A stretch of 9,900 bases of DNA. Origin: Fimbriiglobus sp. (GTDB lineage: Bacteria > Planctomycetota > Planctomycetia > Gemmatales > Gemmataceae). The stretch is taken from assembly GCA_025352585.1 (NCBI GenBank), contig JANXTD010000459.1:1-9900 (forward strand), written 5' to 3'. Position numbers and translations under genes: made by a program. Position 1 is the first letter of the stretch. The number at the start of each line of letters is the position of its first letter. The notes below the pieces were generated by a model. It was not told the origin of the DNA. It was given only the letters and a program-made list of their open reading frames with translations, and did no database searches. Shown one piece after another: positions 1 to 6,538 of the stretch.

Positions 1-1010
1 GCCTCGTGAAGCTCCTCGGGCGTCTGGTAGCGCTCCTCGGGGTCCTTGCGCATCATGCGGTCGAGGATGGCGAGCAACTCCGCCGGCACGTCGCCGCGGA
101 ACTCGTTGACCGGCCGCGGCTCCTCGCGCTGGTGGCTGAGCAGCTTGGCCGCGATCGTCCCGTCCGGGAACGGGGACTGGCCGGTGAGCATGAAGTAGAA
201 GGTGCCGCCGAGGGCGTAGATGTCGGCCCGGATGTCGACGACGTTGCTGACGGCCTGCTCGGGGGCGAGGTAGTCGGCCGTGCCCAGCACGCAGTTGTTG
301 TCGAACTTCTCGGTGACGTTGTCGTTCTTCTGGTCGAAGAAGCGGGCCAGGCCCATGTCGAGGATCTTGACGAAGCCGGTGCGCTCCAGCAACAAGTTGC
401 CGGGCTTGATGTCGCGGTGGACCATGCCGAGCTGGTGGGCGTGGTGCAGGCCGTGGGCCGACTGGGCAACGTAGTTGGCGGCGCGGTACGGGTCGAGCGG
501 GCCGTGCCGGGCGACGACCTCTTGAATGCTCACCCCGTCAACGTATTCCATCACGAGGAAGTGCATCTGCTCGAACTTGTCGATGTCGTAGGCGCGGACG
601 ATGTTCGGGTGGTCCAGGGCGGCCACGGCGCGGGCCTCGCGGTAGAAGCGCAGCAGCGCCGACGGGTCGGCCAGCTTCTCGACCGGCAGCACCTTGAGCG
701 CGACGAGCCGCTTCATGAAGATGTGTTCGCACAGGTAGACCGCCCCCATGCCGCCGACGCCCAGGAGTTCGAGCAGCCGGTACTTGGCGGCGACCTCGAA
801 GCGCTTGTACCGGCCGAGCTTGACCTGCTTGCACTGGAAGCGCGTCAGCAGCCCGGCGTCCACGAACGCGGCGGCCATGCCCTCGACGGTTTGCGGGCCG
901 GCCGACTTCGACCGCAGCCGGGCGAGTTCCGCCGCCAGCCCGTCCTCGGGGATCAGCCCGCTCTTCTTGATGACGTCCAGGAAGTCCGGGATGGTGGTCG
1001 GGGCGGGCAT
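1..1010 (-). CDS. Ser/Thr protein kinase, Hanks type (C-terminus outside window)
   Basis: This is a eukaryotic-like Ser/Thr kinase that would phosphorylate proteins at Ser/Thr in signalling. The reading frame gives 336 residues before the window ends. Residues 1-75 form a lead (with GLLTRFQCKQVKLGRYKRF) of a kind commonly seen before planctomycete kinase domains. The catalytic domain starts near 77: glycine loop GVGGMGAVY at 84-92, VALK with the catalytic Lys at 106, HRDIKPGN at 198-205 with the catalytic Asp at 200, DMG in place of DFG at 218-220, APEQ at 249-252, and DIYALGG at 263-269. All residues needed for catalysis are visible. No membrane segment is seen in the part present; planctomycete kinases often carry transmembrane or sensor domains further C-terminal, which cannot be judged here. 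The ATG at 1010 is chosen because an in-frame TGA lies 11 codons upstream with no other start between, and GAGG sits 8 bases before it. Transcribed divergently from the oxidoreductase gene. The signal it senses is unknown. Confidence 0.95.
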   Translation of the reverse strand, partial: MPAPTTIPDFLDVIKKSGLIPEDGLAAELARLRSKSAGPQTVEGMAAAFVDAGLLTRFQCKQVKLGRYKRFEVAAKYRLLELLGVGGMGAVYLCEHIFMKRLVALKVLPVEKLADPSALLRFYREARAVAALDHPNIVRAYDIDKFEQMHFLVMEYVDGVSIQEVVARHGPLDPYRAANYVAQSAHGLHHAHQLGMVHRDIKPGNLLLERTGFVKILDMGLARFFDQKNDNVTEKFDNNCVLGTADYLAPEQAVSNVVDIRADIYALGGTFYFMLTGQSPFPDGTIAAKLLSHQREEPRPVNEFRGDVPAELLAILDRMMRKDPEERYQTPEELHE

Positions 1011-1018
1011 CTTCCGGG

Positions 1019-1022
1019 CCTC
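1019..1022 (-). promoter_or_regulatory. Ribosome binding site of the kinase gene
   Basis: On the minus strand GAGG is followed by 8 bases and then the ATG at 1010. This is normal Shine-Dalgarno spacing and supports the chosen start. Confidence 0.5.
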
Positions 1023-1049
1023 GGGGCGCTGGAGCGTGGGGCGTCAATC

Positions 1050-1078
1050 ACAGTAGGCGGCTAACCGTAGATCGTAAA
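1050..1078 (-). promoter_or_regulatory. Candidate sigma-70-type promoter for the kinase gene
   Basis: On the minus strand TTTACG (1078-1073) and TACTGT (1055-1050) are separated by exactly 17 bases. The boxes match the TTGACA and TATAAT consensus at 4 and 3 of 6 positions, and the predicted leader to the ATG at 1010 is about 33-35 bases. It lies in the only relatively AT-rich part of the 165-bp divergent spacer. Spacing and place fit, but the boxes are weak, so this is a guess by eye. Confidence 0.3.
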
Positions 1079-1175
1079 TCGGCAATTCGCGCGGGAAACT
1101 GAGCAAGTCGCCGGAGAGATTCTTAAACCGTCCCCGTCCCCGCGCCCGAGGCGCGGACAGCCAGGCGACCGCACC

Positions 1176-3314
1176 ATGACGATTCCCCTCCCGACGGCCG
1201 CACTGACGACCGCCTTGGCGACCGTCCGCGGCGTCTGCCCGCACGACTGCCCCGACACCTGCGGCCTCGTGACGCAAGTCAACGCCGCCGGCCGCGCCGT
1301 GTCGGTGAAGGGCGACCCCGACCACCCGTTCACCCGCGGCTTCCTGTGTACCAAAGTCGCGCGCTACCTCGACCGCGTTTACCACGACGGCCGGTTGACC
1401 ACACCGTTGAAGCGCGTCGGCCCCAAGGGTCGTGGCGACTTCGCGCCGATCTCGTGGGGCGAGGCCGTCGCCACGATCGCGGCCAAGTTCACTGACATCG
1501 CGGCGTCACCGGACGGGCCGCAGGCAATACTGCCGTACTCCTACGCCGGCACGATGGGCAAGCTGCAATACGCCAGCCTCGACCGCCGCTTCTTCCACCG
1601 CCTCGGGGCGTCGCTACTCGACCGCACAATCTGTGCCACGGCCGGTGCCGTCGGCAGCGACATCACGCTCGGCACCCGCGCCGCCATCGACCCGGAGGCG
1701 GTCGCCAAGAGCCGCTACATCGTCAACTGGGGGTCGAACACGTCGGTGACGAATAGCCACCTGTGGGCCGTCATGCACCACGCCCGCAAGGCCGGGGCCA
1801 AGATCGTGACCATCGACCCGCACCGCAGCCGCACCGCCGCCAAGTCCGACTGGTGGATCCCCGTGCGGCCCGGCACCGACGGGGCGCTCGCCCTGGGCGT
1901 CATGCACGTCCTCTTCCGCGACGGCCTGCAAGACGACGACTACCTCGAACGCTATTGCGTCGGCACCGCGGAGTTGCGCCAGCGCGTGCTAAACGACTAC
2001 GCCCCGCACGTCGTCGCCCGCATCACCGGGCTGCCGGTCGAGACGGTCGAGCAGTTCGCCCGCGAGTACGGCAACGCCCAACGCCTCTTCGGCGGCCCGG
2101 CGCTGATCCGCCTCAACTACGGGATGCAGCGGCACGGCGGCGGGGCGATGGCCGTGCGGACGGTCTGTTGCCTGCCGGCGATCACCGGCGACTGGCGGCA
2201 CCCCGGCGGCGGGGCGCTGCTGAGCACGTCGAAGATGTACCCGTTCAACGAGAGGTACCTCGAACGCCCGGACTTGATCCGCCCCGGCACGCGCACCGTC
2301 AACATGGTCAAGCTCGCCGAGGCGCTCGCCGGGGAGTTGCCGGGGCCGCCGGTGAAGGCGCTGTACGTCTACAACGCCAACCCCGCGGCGGTGAACCCCG
2401 ACCAGTCGAAAGTCTTGACGGGCCTCGAACGCGACGACCTGTTCACCGTCGTCCACGACCTGTTTATGACCGATACGGCCAGGTACGCCGACATCGTCTT
2501 GCCGGCCACGTCGCAGCTCGAGCAGTTCGACATCCACGCCAGCTACGGGCACCTCTACGTGCAAGTGAACCCGCCGGCGATTGCCCCCCTGGGCGAGTCG
2601 AAGCCGAACACCGAGGTCTTCCGGCTGCTGGCCCGCGCAATGGGCTTCGAGCCGCAACTGTTCGACACGCCCGACGAGGAACTGGCCCGGCAGTCGATGG
2701 TCGGCGGCGGCGGCCGGGTCTACCCATCGGAGTCGGCGTTCGACGGCGTGAGCTTCGATCGGCTGATGGAGGGCGGGCCGGTGCGGCTGAACCTGCCCGT
2801 CGATTACGCCCCGTTCGCCGACGGCAACTTCGGCACGCCGTCGGGCCAGTGCGAACTGTTCAGCCGGCGTGAACTCGACGCCGGCCGCGACCCGCTGCCG
2901 CACTACGTCCCGCCGCACGAGGACCCGCAGACGCGGCCCGACCTCGCCACGCTGTACCCGCTGCAAATGGTGACGCCGCCAGTGCCGTCGTTCCTGAATT
3001 CGAGCTTCGTCAACGTCGAGGCGTTGCGGAAAGCGGCGGGTGAGCCGGTCGTGGAGATGCACGCCGACGACGCCGCGGCGCGGGGCATCGTCGCCGGCCA
3101 GTCGGTGCGCGTGTTCAACGGCCGCGGCCGCTTCCGGGCCAAAGCCGTCGTCGGCGACAGCGTGCGGCCGGGGGTCGTGGTGAGCTTCGGCATCTGGTGG
3201 AACCGCTACACCGAGGACGGCGTCAACGTCAACACGACGACCTCGACGGCCGTGACCGACCAGGGCGGCGGCGGCACCTTCTTCGACAACCTCGTCGAAG
3301 TCGCGGCGCTGTGA
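1176..3314 (+). CDS. Molybdopterin (bis-MGD) oxidoreductase with N-terminal 4Fe-4S site
   Basis: A complete 712-residue catalytic subunit of the DMSO reductase/formate dehydrogenase superfamily (COG0243 type). An Fe-S cluster site is formed by Cys21, Cys25, Cys29 (CPHDCPDTC) and Cys58 in GFLC. Cys153 in RTICATAGAVG aligns by context with the Mo ligand position (SeCys in formate dehydrogenase H, Cys in Nap), so a Cys-ligated Mo or W is likely. Cofactor-binding stretches follow: NWGSNTSVTNSH at 185-196, TIDPHRSRTA at 212-221, RPGTDGALALG at 231-241, YNANPAAVNPD at 399-409, and DIVLPATSQLEQFD at 439-452. The C-terminal molydopterin dinucleotide-binding domain covers about 595-710. The opening motif resembles uncharacterised bacterial oxidoreductases such as B. 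subtilis YoaE. There is no twin-arginine signal, so the enzyme should be cytoplasmic. No electron-transfer or membrane-anchor subunit lies beside it. The substrate is unknown. The ATG lacks a clear Shine-Dalgarno sequence. Confidence 0.93.
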   Translation: MTIPLPTAALTTALATVRGVCPHDCPDTCGLVTQVNAAGRAVSVKGDPDHPFTRGFLCTKVARYLDRVYHDGRLTTPLKRVGPKGRGDFAPISWGEAVATIAAKFTDIAASPDGPQAILPYSYAGTMGKLQYASLDRRFFHRLGASLLDRTICATAGAVGSDITLGTRAAIDPEAVAKSRYIVNWGSNTSVTNSHLWAVMHHARKAGAKIVTIDPHRSRTAAKSDWWIPVRPGTDGALALGVMHVLFRDGLQDDDYLERYCVGTAELRQRVLNDYAPHVVARITGLPVETVEQFAREYGNAQRLFGGPALIRLNYGMQRHGGGAMAVRTVCCLPAITGDWRHPGGGALLSTSKMYPFNERYLERPDLIRPGTRTVNMVKLAEALAGELPGPPVKALYVYNANPAAVNPDQSKVLTGLERDDLFTVVHDLFMTDTARYADIVLPATSQLEQFDIHASYGHLYVQVNPPAIAPLGESKPNTEVFRLLARAMGFEPQLFDTPDEELARQSMVGGGGRVYPSESAFDGVSFDRLMEGGPVRLNLPVDYAPFADGNFGTPSGQCELFSRRELDAGRDPLPHYVPPHEDPQTRPDLATLYPLQMVTPPVPSFLNSSFVNVEALRKAAGEPVVEMHADDAAARGIVAGQSVRVFNGRGRFRAKAVVGDSVRPGVVVSFGIWWNRYTEDGVNVNTTTSTAVTDQGGGGTFFDNLVEVAAL

Positions 3315-3358
3315 GGCGTGCCGGCACCGGTTATTTCCGCGTTCTCCCACGCTCGCGG

Positions 3359-3387
3359 TTGGTCCACGCTGAGAAGTCGCCTAGACT
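3359..3387 (+). promoter_or_regulatory. Candidate promoter for the DAC-domain gene
   Basis: TTGGTC (3359-3364) and TAGACT (3382-3387) are spaced by exactly 17 bases in the 117-bp gap after the oxidoreductase gene. The predicted leader is about 38 bases to the ATG at 3432. The -10 box matches TATAAT at 4 of 6 positions and the -35 box matches TTGACA at 3 of 6. It suggests that the DAC gene has its own promoter rather than depending only on readthrough. The call rests on spacing and weak box matches. Confidence 0.35.
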
Positions 3388-3431
3388 ACGCCAACTTCAC
3401 CCGTGCCAGAGCGTGTCGGAACCCAGCGCCC

Positions 3432-4376
3432 ATGAGTTTGCCGACCCAGACGGCCCAACTATTGCAAACGGCGCGCGAACTCGTGCGCGGCCTGCCGGCC
3501 GACGCCGTGCTGCTGCTCACCGAAACGTCGCTCGACTGGGACGAAGTCGCCCGCATCCTCGCGGGCATCAAGGTCTTCGTCGCCGCCGAGACGGCCGCCC
3601 TGACGAAGCCGCTGCGCGACCGCGACGAGTTCGAAGTCATCGAGATGGACTACGAGCCGCTGCCGATCCAGGAGCGGCTGAGTAACGCCTTGCTCAACGC
3701 CATTTCTGCCAAGTACCTGAAGCCCGGCGCGCACGTCGTCGTGCTGTACAACGGCATCGCCACGCTCGACGACGCCCCGGAGCCGATCGACAGCGTCAGT
3801 GTGATCCACCTCGGCGAGCACCTCGAGCGCATGACCGCCCAGGACCTCCGCGTCCTCGGGCCGGGCATCCCGATGGAGGTGTTGCGGCTCGTCGTGGACC
3901 TCTCGACGGAGATCGGCCGGGAGGGCCGCGAGGGCCAGCCGATCGGCACCGTCGTCGTCGTCGGCGACACGCGGCGGGTGCTCAAGATGTCGCGATTCCA
4001 GAACTTCAACCCCTTTCGAGGCTACACCAAGGCCGAGCGGGACGTGCGCGACCGCAGCGTGCGCGAGCAGATCAAGGAGATCGCCAAGCTCGACGGCGCG
4101 ATCCTGGTGGGGCGCGACGGCATCGCCGAGGCGGCGTGCCTCTACCTCGACGTGCCGTCCGACGGCATCGACCTCGCGAAAGGCTTCGGCAGCCGGCACA
4201 TGGCGGCGGCGGGGATCAGCCGGCACACCAAGGCCATCGCGTTCTGCGTGAGCCAGTCGTCGGGCACGCTACGGATCTTCCAGGACGGCGTGATGAAGCT
4301 GCACATCGAGCCGCTGGCCCGGCCGCACGTCTGGCAGCCGCTGCGGTTGGAGAACGCCGAGGACGGCACGGGCTAG
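3432..4376 (+). CDS. DacZ-like diadenylate cyclase (C-terminal DAC domain)
   Basis: Probably makes cyclic di-AMP from two ATP. The 314-residue protein ends in a DAC (DisA_N-type) domain at about 205-295: the DGA motif is at 221-223, and GFGSRHMAAAGIS (251-263) occupies the place of the GTRHRAA motif, followed by AIAFCVSQSSGTLRIFQDG. Residues about 20-185 look like an alpha/beta domain (AVLLLTE, IKVFVAAET, LKPGAHVVVLYNGI, TVVVVGDTRRVL) that recalls the pyruvate-kinase C-terminal-like half of archaeal DacZ. There are no membrane segments as in CdaA and no helix-hairpin-helix/DNA-scanning domain as in DisA. The second Arg of the RHR motif is Met (257), so activity is likely but not certain. ATG 3432 is preferred to an in-frame GTG at 3318, which would add 38 residues of unlike composition and begin before the candidate promoter. 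Neighbouring genes show no c-di-AMP receptor or phosphodiesterase. The DAC domain is secure; the DacZ link is inference. Confidence 0.85.
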   Translation: MSLPTQTAQLLQTARELVRGLPADAVLLLTETSLDWDEVARILAGIKVFVAAETAALTKPLRDRDEFEVIEMDYEPLPIQERLSNALLNAISAKYLKPGAHVVVLYNGIATLDDAPEPIDSVSVIHLGEHLERMTAQDLRVLGPGIPMEVLRLVVDLSTEIGREGREGQPIGTVVVVGDTRRVLKMSRFQNFNPFRGYTKAERDVRDRSVREQIKEIAKLDGAILVGRDGIAEAACLYLDVPSDGIDLAKGFGSRHMAAAGISRHTKAIAFCVSQSSGTLRIFQDGVMKLHIEPLARPHVWQPLRLENAEDGTG

Positions 4377-4395
4377 ATTCTCTGGTCCCCCCGTG

Positions 4396-4406
4396 GCTAC
4401 GATGGC
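4396..4406 (+). promoter_or_regulatory. Shared GCTACRATGGC element, likely -10 region
   Basis: GCTACGATGGC stands 26 bases before the ATG at 4433. Its core TACGAT matches TATAAT at 4 of 6 positions. Ten of its eleven bases recur at 8120-8130, 28 bases before another secreted-protein gene. No convincing -35 box is seen at 16-18 bases upstream, where the end of the preceding gene lies. Confidence 0.35.
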
Positions 4407-4420
4407 GGCTTCGTCCCCCG

Positions 4421-4436
4421 CGGAGCCGACCGATGC
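4421..4436 (+). promoter_or_regulatory. Ribosome binding site and start context fixing ATG 4433
   Basis: CGGAGCCGACCGATGC places GGAG (4422-4425) seven bases before the ATG at 4433. The same 16-base context, with two variable positions, precedes the starts at 8042 (minus) and 8159. It decides this start over the longer open frame that reaches back to 4136 inside the cyclase gene. Confidence 0.65.
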
Positions 4437-6538
4437 GAACCTGCCTGACCCTGCTGGCGTTGCTCGTCGCCCCGCCGCTACACGCCGGCCCGGTGCCGAT
4501 CCCGACGGGCGCGCTGGTCGTCGTGCAACTCAACGGCCGCGGGCCGGCGGTCGAACACCTCACGCAGTTCCTCGAGGCCGTGCAGCCGGACGCCGCCAAG
4601 GACTTGCCGCAACGACTGCGCAAGCTCCTCGCCGACGCCGCCCCCGGCCGCGATGTCGATTCGGTGACGCCCGGCGAGCGCGTCGTCGGCGTGGCGTTCA
4701 CCTTCGACGGCTGGAACTCGCCGACGCCGCCCTGGGTCTGGCTCGTGCCGGTCAAGGACGCGGCGACGTTCCGCAAGACGCTGGTGACCGACGACGAGCG
4801 CGGCGACTTCGAGGCCGGCAAGGAGGGCGTCGATCGCGCCGGCCCGTGGTTCCTCGTCGGCCGCCCCGGCTACGTCGCCGTGAGCGCGAGCGAAGCCGCG
4901 GCGAAGGCGTTCCACGCCAGCCGCGAACTCGTCACGCCCGAACGCCTCGCGGGCCTTGCCCCGATCGTCAACGACTCCGAGCTGTCGGCGTACGTGAACG
5001 TCATTGCCGTCAACGCGCAGTACGGCGACGTTGTGCGCAGTACGGTGCAGTTTGCCGGACTGATGTTGCGCAACGGCGGCGGGCCACTTCCGGCGTTCGA
5101 CCCGCGGCAGGTCGAGACCGTGCAGTTCGCCCTCGACGGCGTGACGCAGACGCTCGCCGACGGCCGCGACCTTGCCGTTGGGGTGAACTTCGGCACCGAC
5201 GGCGTGACTGTGCGGGCCGAAGTCGCCTTCACGCCCGGCTCGCCGACGGCCAAGCAGTTCGCGGCGGACAAGCCGGCGGCCAAGGCGTTCAAAGCCAGCC
5301 GCGAGTTCGTGACGCCCGAGCGGCTCGGCGCGCTCGCGGGGATCGTCAACGACTCCGACCTGTCCGCGTACATCAACGTCGCTGCCGTCAACGCGCAGTG
5401 CGGCGACGTTGTGCGCAGTACGGTGCAGTTTGCCGGACTGATGTTGCGCAACGGCGGCGGCCCAATCCCGGCGTTCGACCCCCGTCAAGTCGAGACCGTC
5501 CAACTCGTGCTCGACGGCCTGGCGCAGACCCTCGCAGACGGCCGCGACCTCGCCGTCGGGCTGACTTTCGGGGCCGAGGGCGTGACGCTCCGGGCGGAAG
5601 TCGCCTTCACCCCCGGCTCGCCGACAGCCAAGCAGTTCGCCGCGGACAAGCCGGCGGCCCTCGACGAACTGTTGACGCTGCCGGCGGGGTTCACGGCGTA
5701 CACGGCGTCGCAGTGGGGGCCTGCGGCGTCCGCGGTCGTGCGGCGGCTGACGCGCGAGTACGAGGCCCCCGCCGACGACGAGCGGGCGACGGCGGCGGTC
5801 ACCGCCTTCGACGCGACCGGCCGTGACGGCGTGCGAGTGTCCGTGAGTCGCGACGGCGAGAGTGGGACGCTGCTCGTCACGCCCGACGCGGCGAAGCGCA
5901 CGGCGGCGCACGCCAAACTGCTCCGCACGATGCCGGCGGCCGGGTACGCCCGCAACGTCAAGCTCGCCGACGCGCCGGGCCTTCGCGAAAAGGCTCTCGA
6001 CGCCGGCGGCTTCGCGCTCAATCGCGGGCAACTGACGCTCGACCTGGAGGCCGGCGTCGCGACGATCCGCGACCCCAACGTCAAGCAGGCTACGCTCGAA
6101 TCGATGCGGCGGCTCGTCCGCGAGAAGACGGTGCTCTGGTTCGGCGACGACGGGAAGCGGCATGCCCTGCTCGAAGCCACGGACGAGGTGGCGGCTACGA
6201 AACTGCTCACCAGTCTGCTTGCGGACACCGACCGCGTCGGCGGCAACGCGGCGTTCACGGCAACCCGGCAACGCCTGCCGAAGTCGGCGTCGTACCTGCT
6301 GCTCGCGGAGGCGGGGCCGACGGTGGCGACACTGTCCGACTACACGCGCTCCGTCGCGGGGGCGTTGCCGGCGGTGCCGGGGTTCGACATCCCGGAGTTC
6401 CGCACGCTGAAGAACCCGCCGCAATCGTTCGTCGGCGTCACGCTGACGGCGCAGGGCGGCGGCGTGGGGCTAACGCTGTTCGTCCCGGCGGCGGCGGCCA
6501 AGGTCGCCGCCGATTCGGTCGTCATCCCCGCCCCGTGA
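4433..6538 (+). CDS. Secreted protein of unknown function with a 126-residue tandem duplication
   Basis: I do not recognise a characterised family. The 701-residue product begins with a signal peptide (MRTCLTLLALLVAPPLHA, likely cut after Ala18), so it should be exported to the periplasm or cell surface. Residues 25-150 hold a beta-rich unit (ALVVVQLNG, GERVVGVAFTFDGW, WVWLVPVKDAATFRKTL, RPGYVAVSAS) of a style frequent in planctomycete secreted proteins, where a property value is tested against a LVPVKD-type segment; DUF3352-like relatives are possible but unproven. Residues 156-281 and 282-407 are two copies of one unit, about 85 percent identical. The rest (408-701) is single-copy, with repeated L-x-D and T-L-x-x motifs and a final small hydrophobic tail, without a clear membrane anchor or catalytic motif. 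The start is fixed by GGAG seven bases upstream. It follows the cyclase gene by 56 bp but has its own promoter-like element. The stop overlaps the convergent kinase gene by 17 bp. Confidence 0.85.
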   Translation: MRTCLTLLALLVAPPLHAGPVPIPTGALVVVQLNGRGPAVEHLTQFLEAVQPDAAKDLPQRLRKLLADAAPGRDVDSVTPGERVVGVAFTFDGWNSPTPPWVWLVPVKDAATFRKTLVTDDERGDFEAGKEGVDRAGPWFLVGRPGYVAVSASEAAAKAFHASRELVTPERLAGLAPIVNDSELSAYVNVIAVNAQYGDVVRSTVQFAGLMLRNGGGPLPAFDPRQVETVQFALDGVTQTLADGRDLAVGVNFGTDGVTVRAEVAFTPGSPTAKQFAADKPAAKAFKASREFVTPERLGALAGIVNDSDLSAYINVAAVNAQCGDVVRSTVQFAGLMLRNGGGPIPAFDPRQVETVQLVLDGLAQTLADGRDLAVGLTFGAEGVTLRAEVAFTPGSPTAKQFAADKPAALDELLTLPAGFTAYTASQWGPAASAVVRRLTREYEAPADDERATAAVTAFDATGRDGVRVSVSRDGESGTLLVTPDAAKRTAAHAKLLRTMPAAGYARNVKLADAPGLREKALDAGGFALNRGQLTLDLEAGVATIRDPNVKQATLESMRRLVREKTVLWFGDDGKRHALLEATDEVAATKLLTSLLADTDRVGGNAAFTATRQRLPKSASYLLLAEAGPTVATLSDYTRSVAGALPAVPGFDIPEFRTLKNPPQSFVGVTLTAQGGGVGLTLFVPAAAAKVAADSVVIPAP
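4898..5653 (+). repeat. In-frame tandem duplication, 2 x 378 bp
   Basis: Copy one spans 4898-5275 and copy two 5276-5653, with a period of exactly 378 bp (126 codons) and no indel that I can see. At protein level about 107 of 126 residues agree. Similarity is uneven: a 60-bp core is identical (5023-5082 and 5401-5460, beginning cggcgacgttgtgcgcag), while flanking parts differ at many synonymous and some non-synonymous sites. This fits duplication followed by divergence with local gene conversion, or strong local constraint. Confidence 0.95.
6490..6511 (-). terminator. Strong GC hairpin just past the sugar-kinase stop
   Basis: The sequence folds as a 10-bp stem (GGCGGCGGCC against GGTCGCCGCC, one G-T pair) with only AA between the arms, so in practice the closing pairs would open. 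Read on the minus strand it begins 10 bases after the stop codon of the sugar-kinase gene at 6522. It lies inside the 3' end of the convergent secreted-protein gene. There is no T-run after it in either direction, so it may only be an effect of GCC/GGC-rich Ala codons. Confidence 0.25.

Noticed and set aside
3318..3327. Palindrome GTGCCGGCAC right after the molybdoenzyme stop, considered as a terminator
   Set aside because: A 10-bp self-complementary site with no loop and no T-run; likely chance in GC-rich DNA.
1989..3350. A 453-codon open frame on the minus strand opposite the molybdoenzyme gene
   Set aside because: No recognisable motif, Arg/His-rich composition, and it lies against a gene whose cofactor motifs are clear.
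3318..3431. GTG at 3318 as a start for the DAC-domain protein
   Set aside because: It would begin 4 bases after the preceding stop and add 38 residues with no domain character, upstream of a promoter-like pair of boxes at 3359-3387.
4478..6424. A 648-codon open frame on the minus strand opposite the secreted-protein gene
   Set aside because: Its product is rich in Arg, His, Val and Gly without domain patterns, and the plus-strand gene has a signal peptide, a ribosome binding site and protein-level repeat conservation. It is a shadow produced by high GC content.
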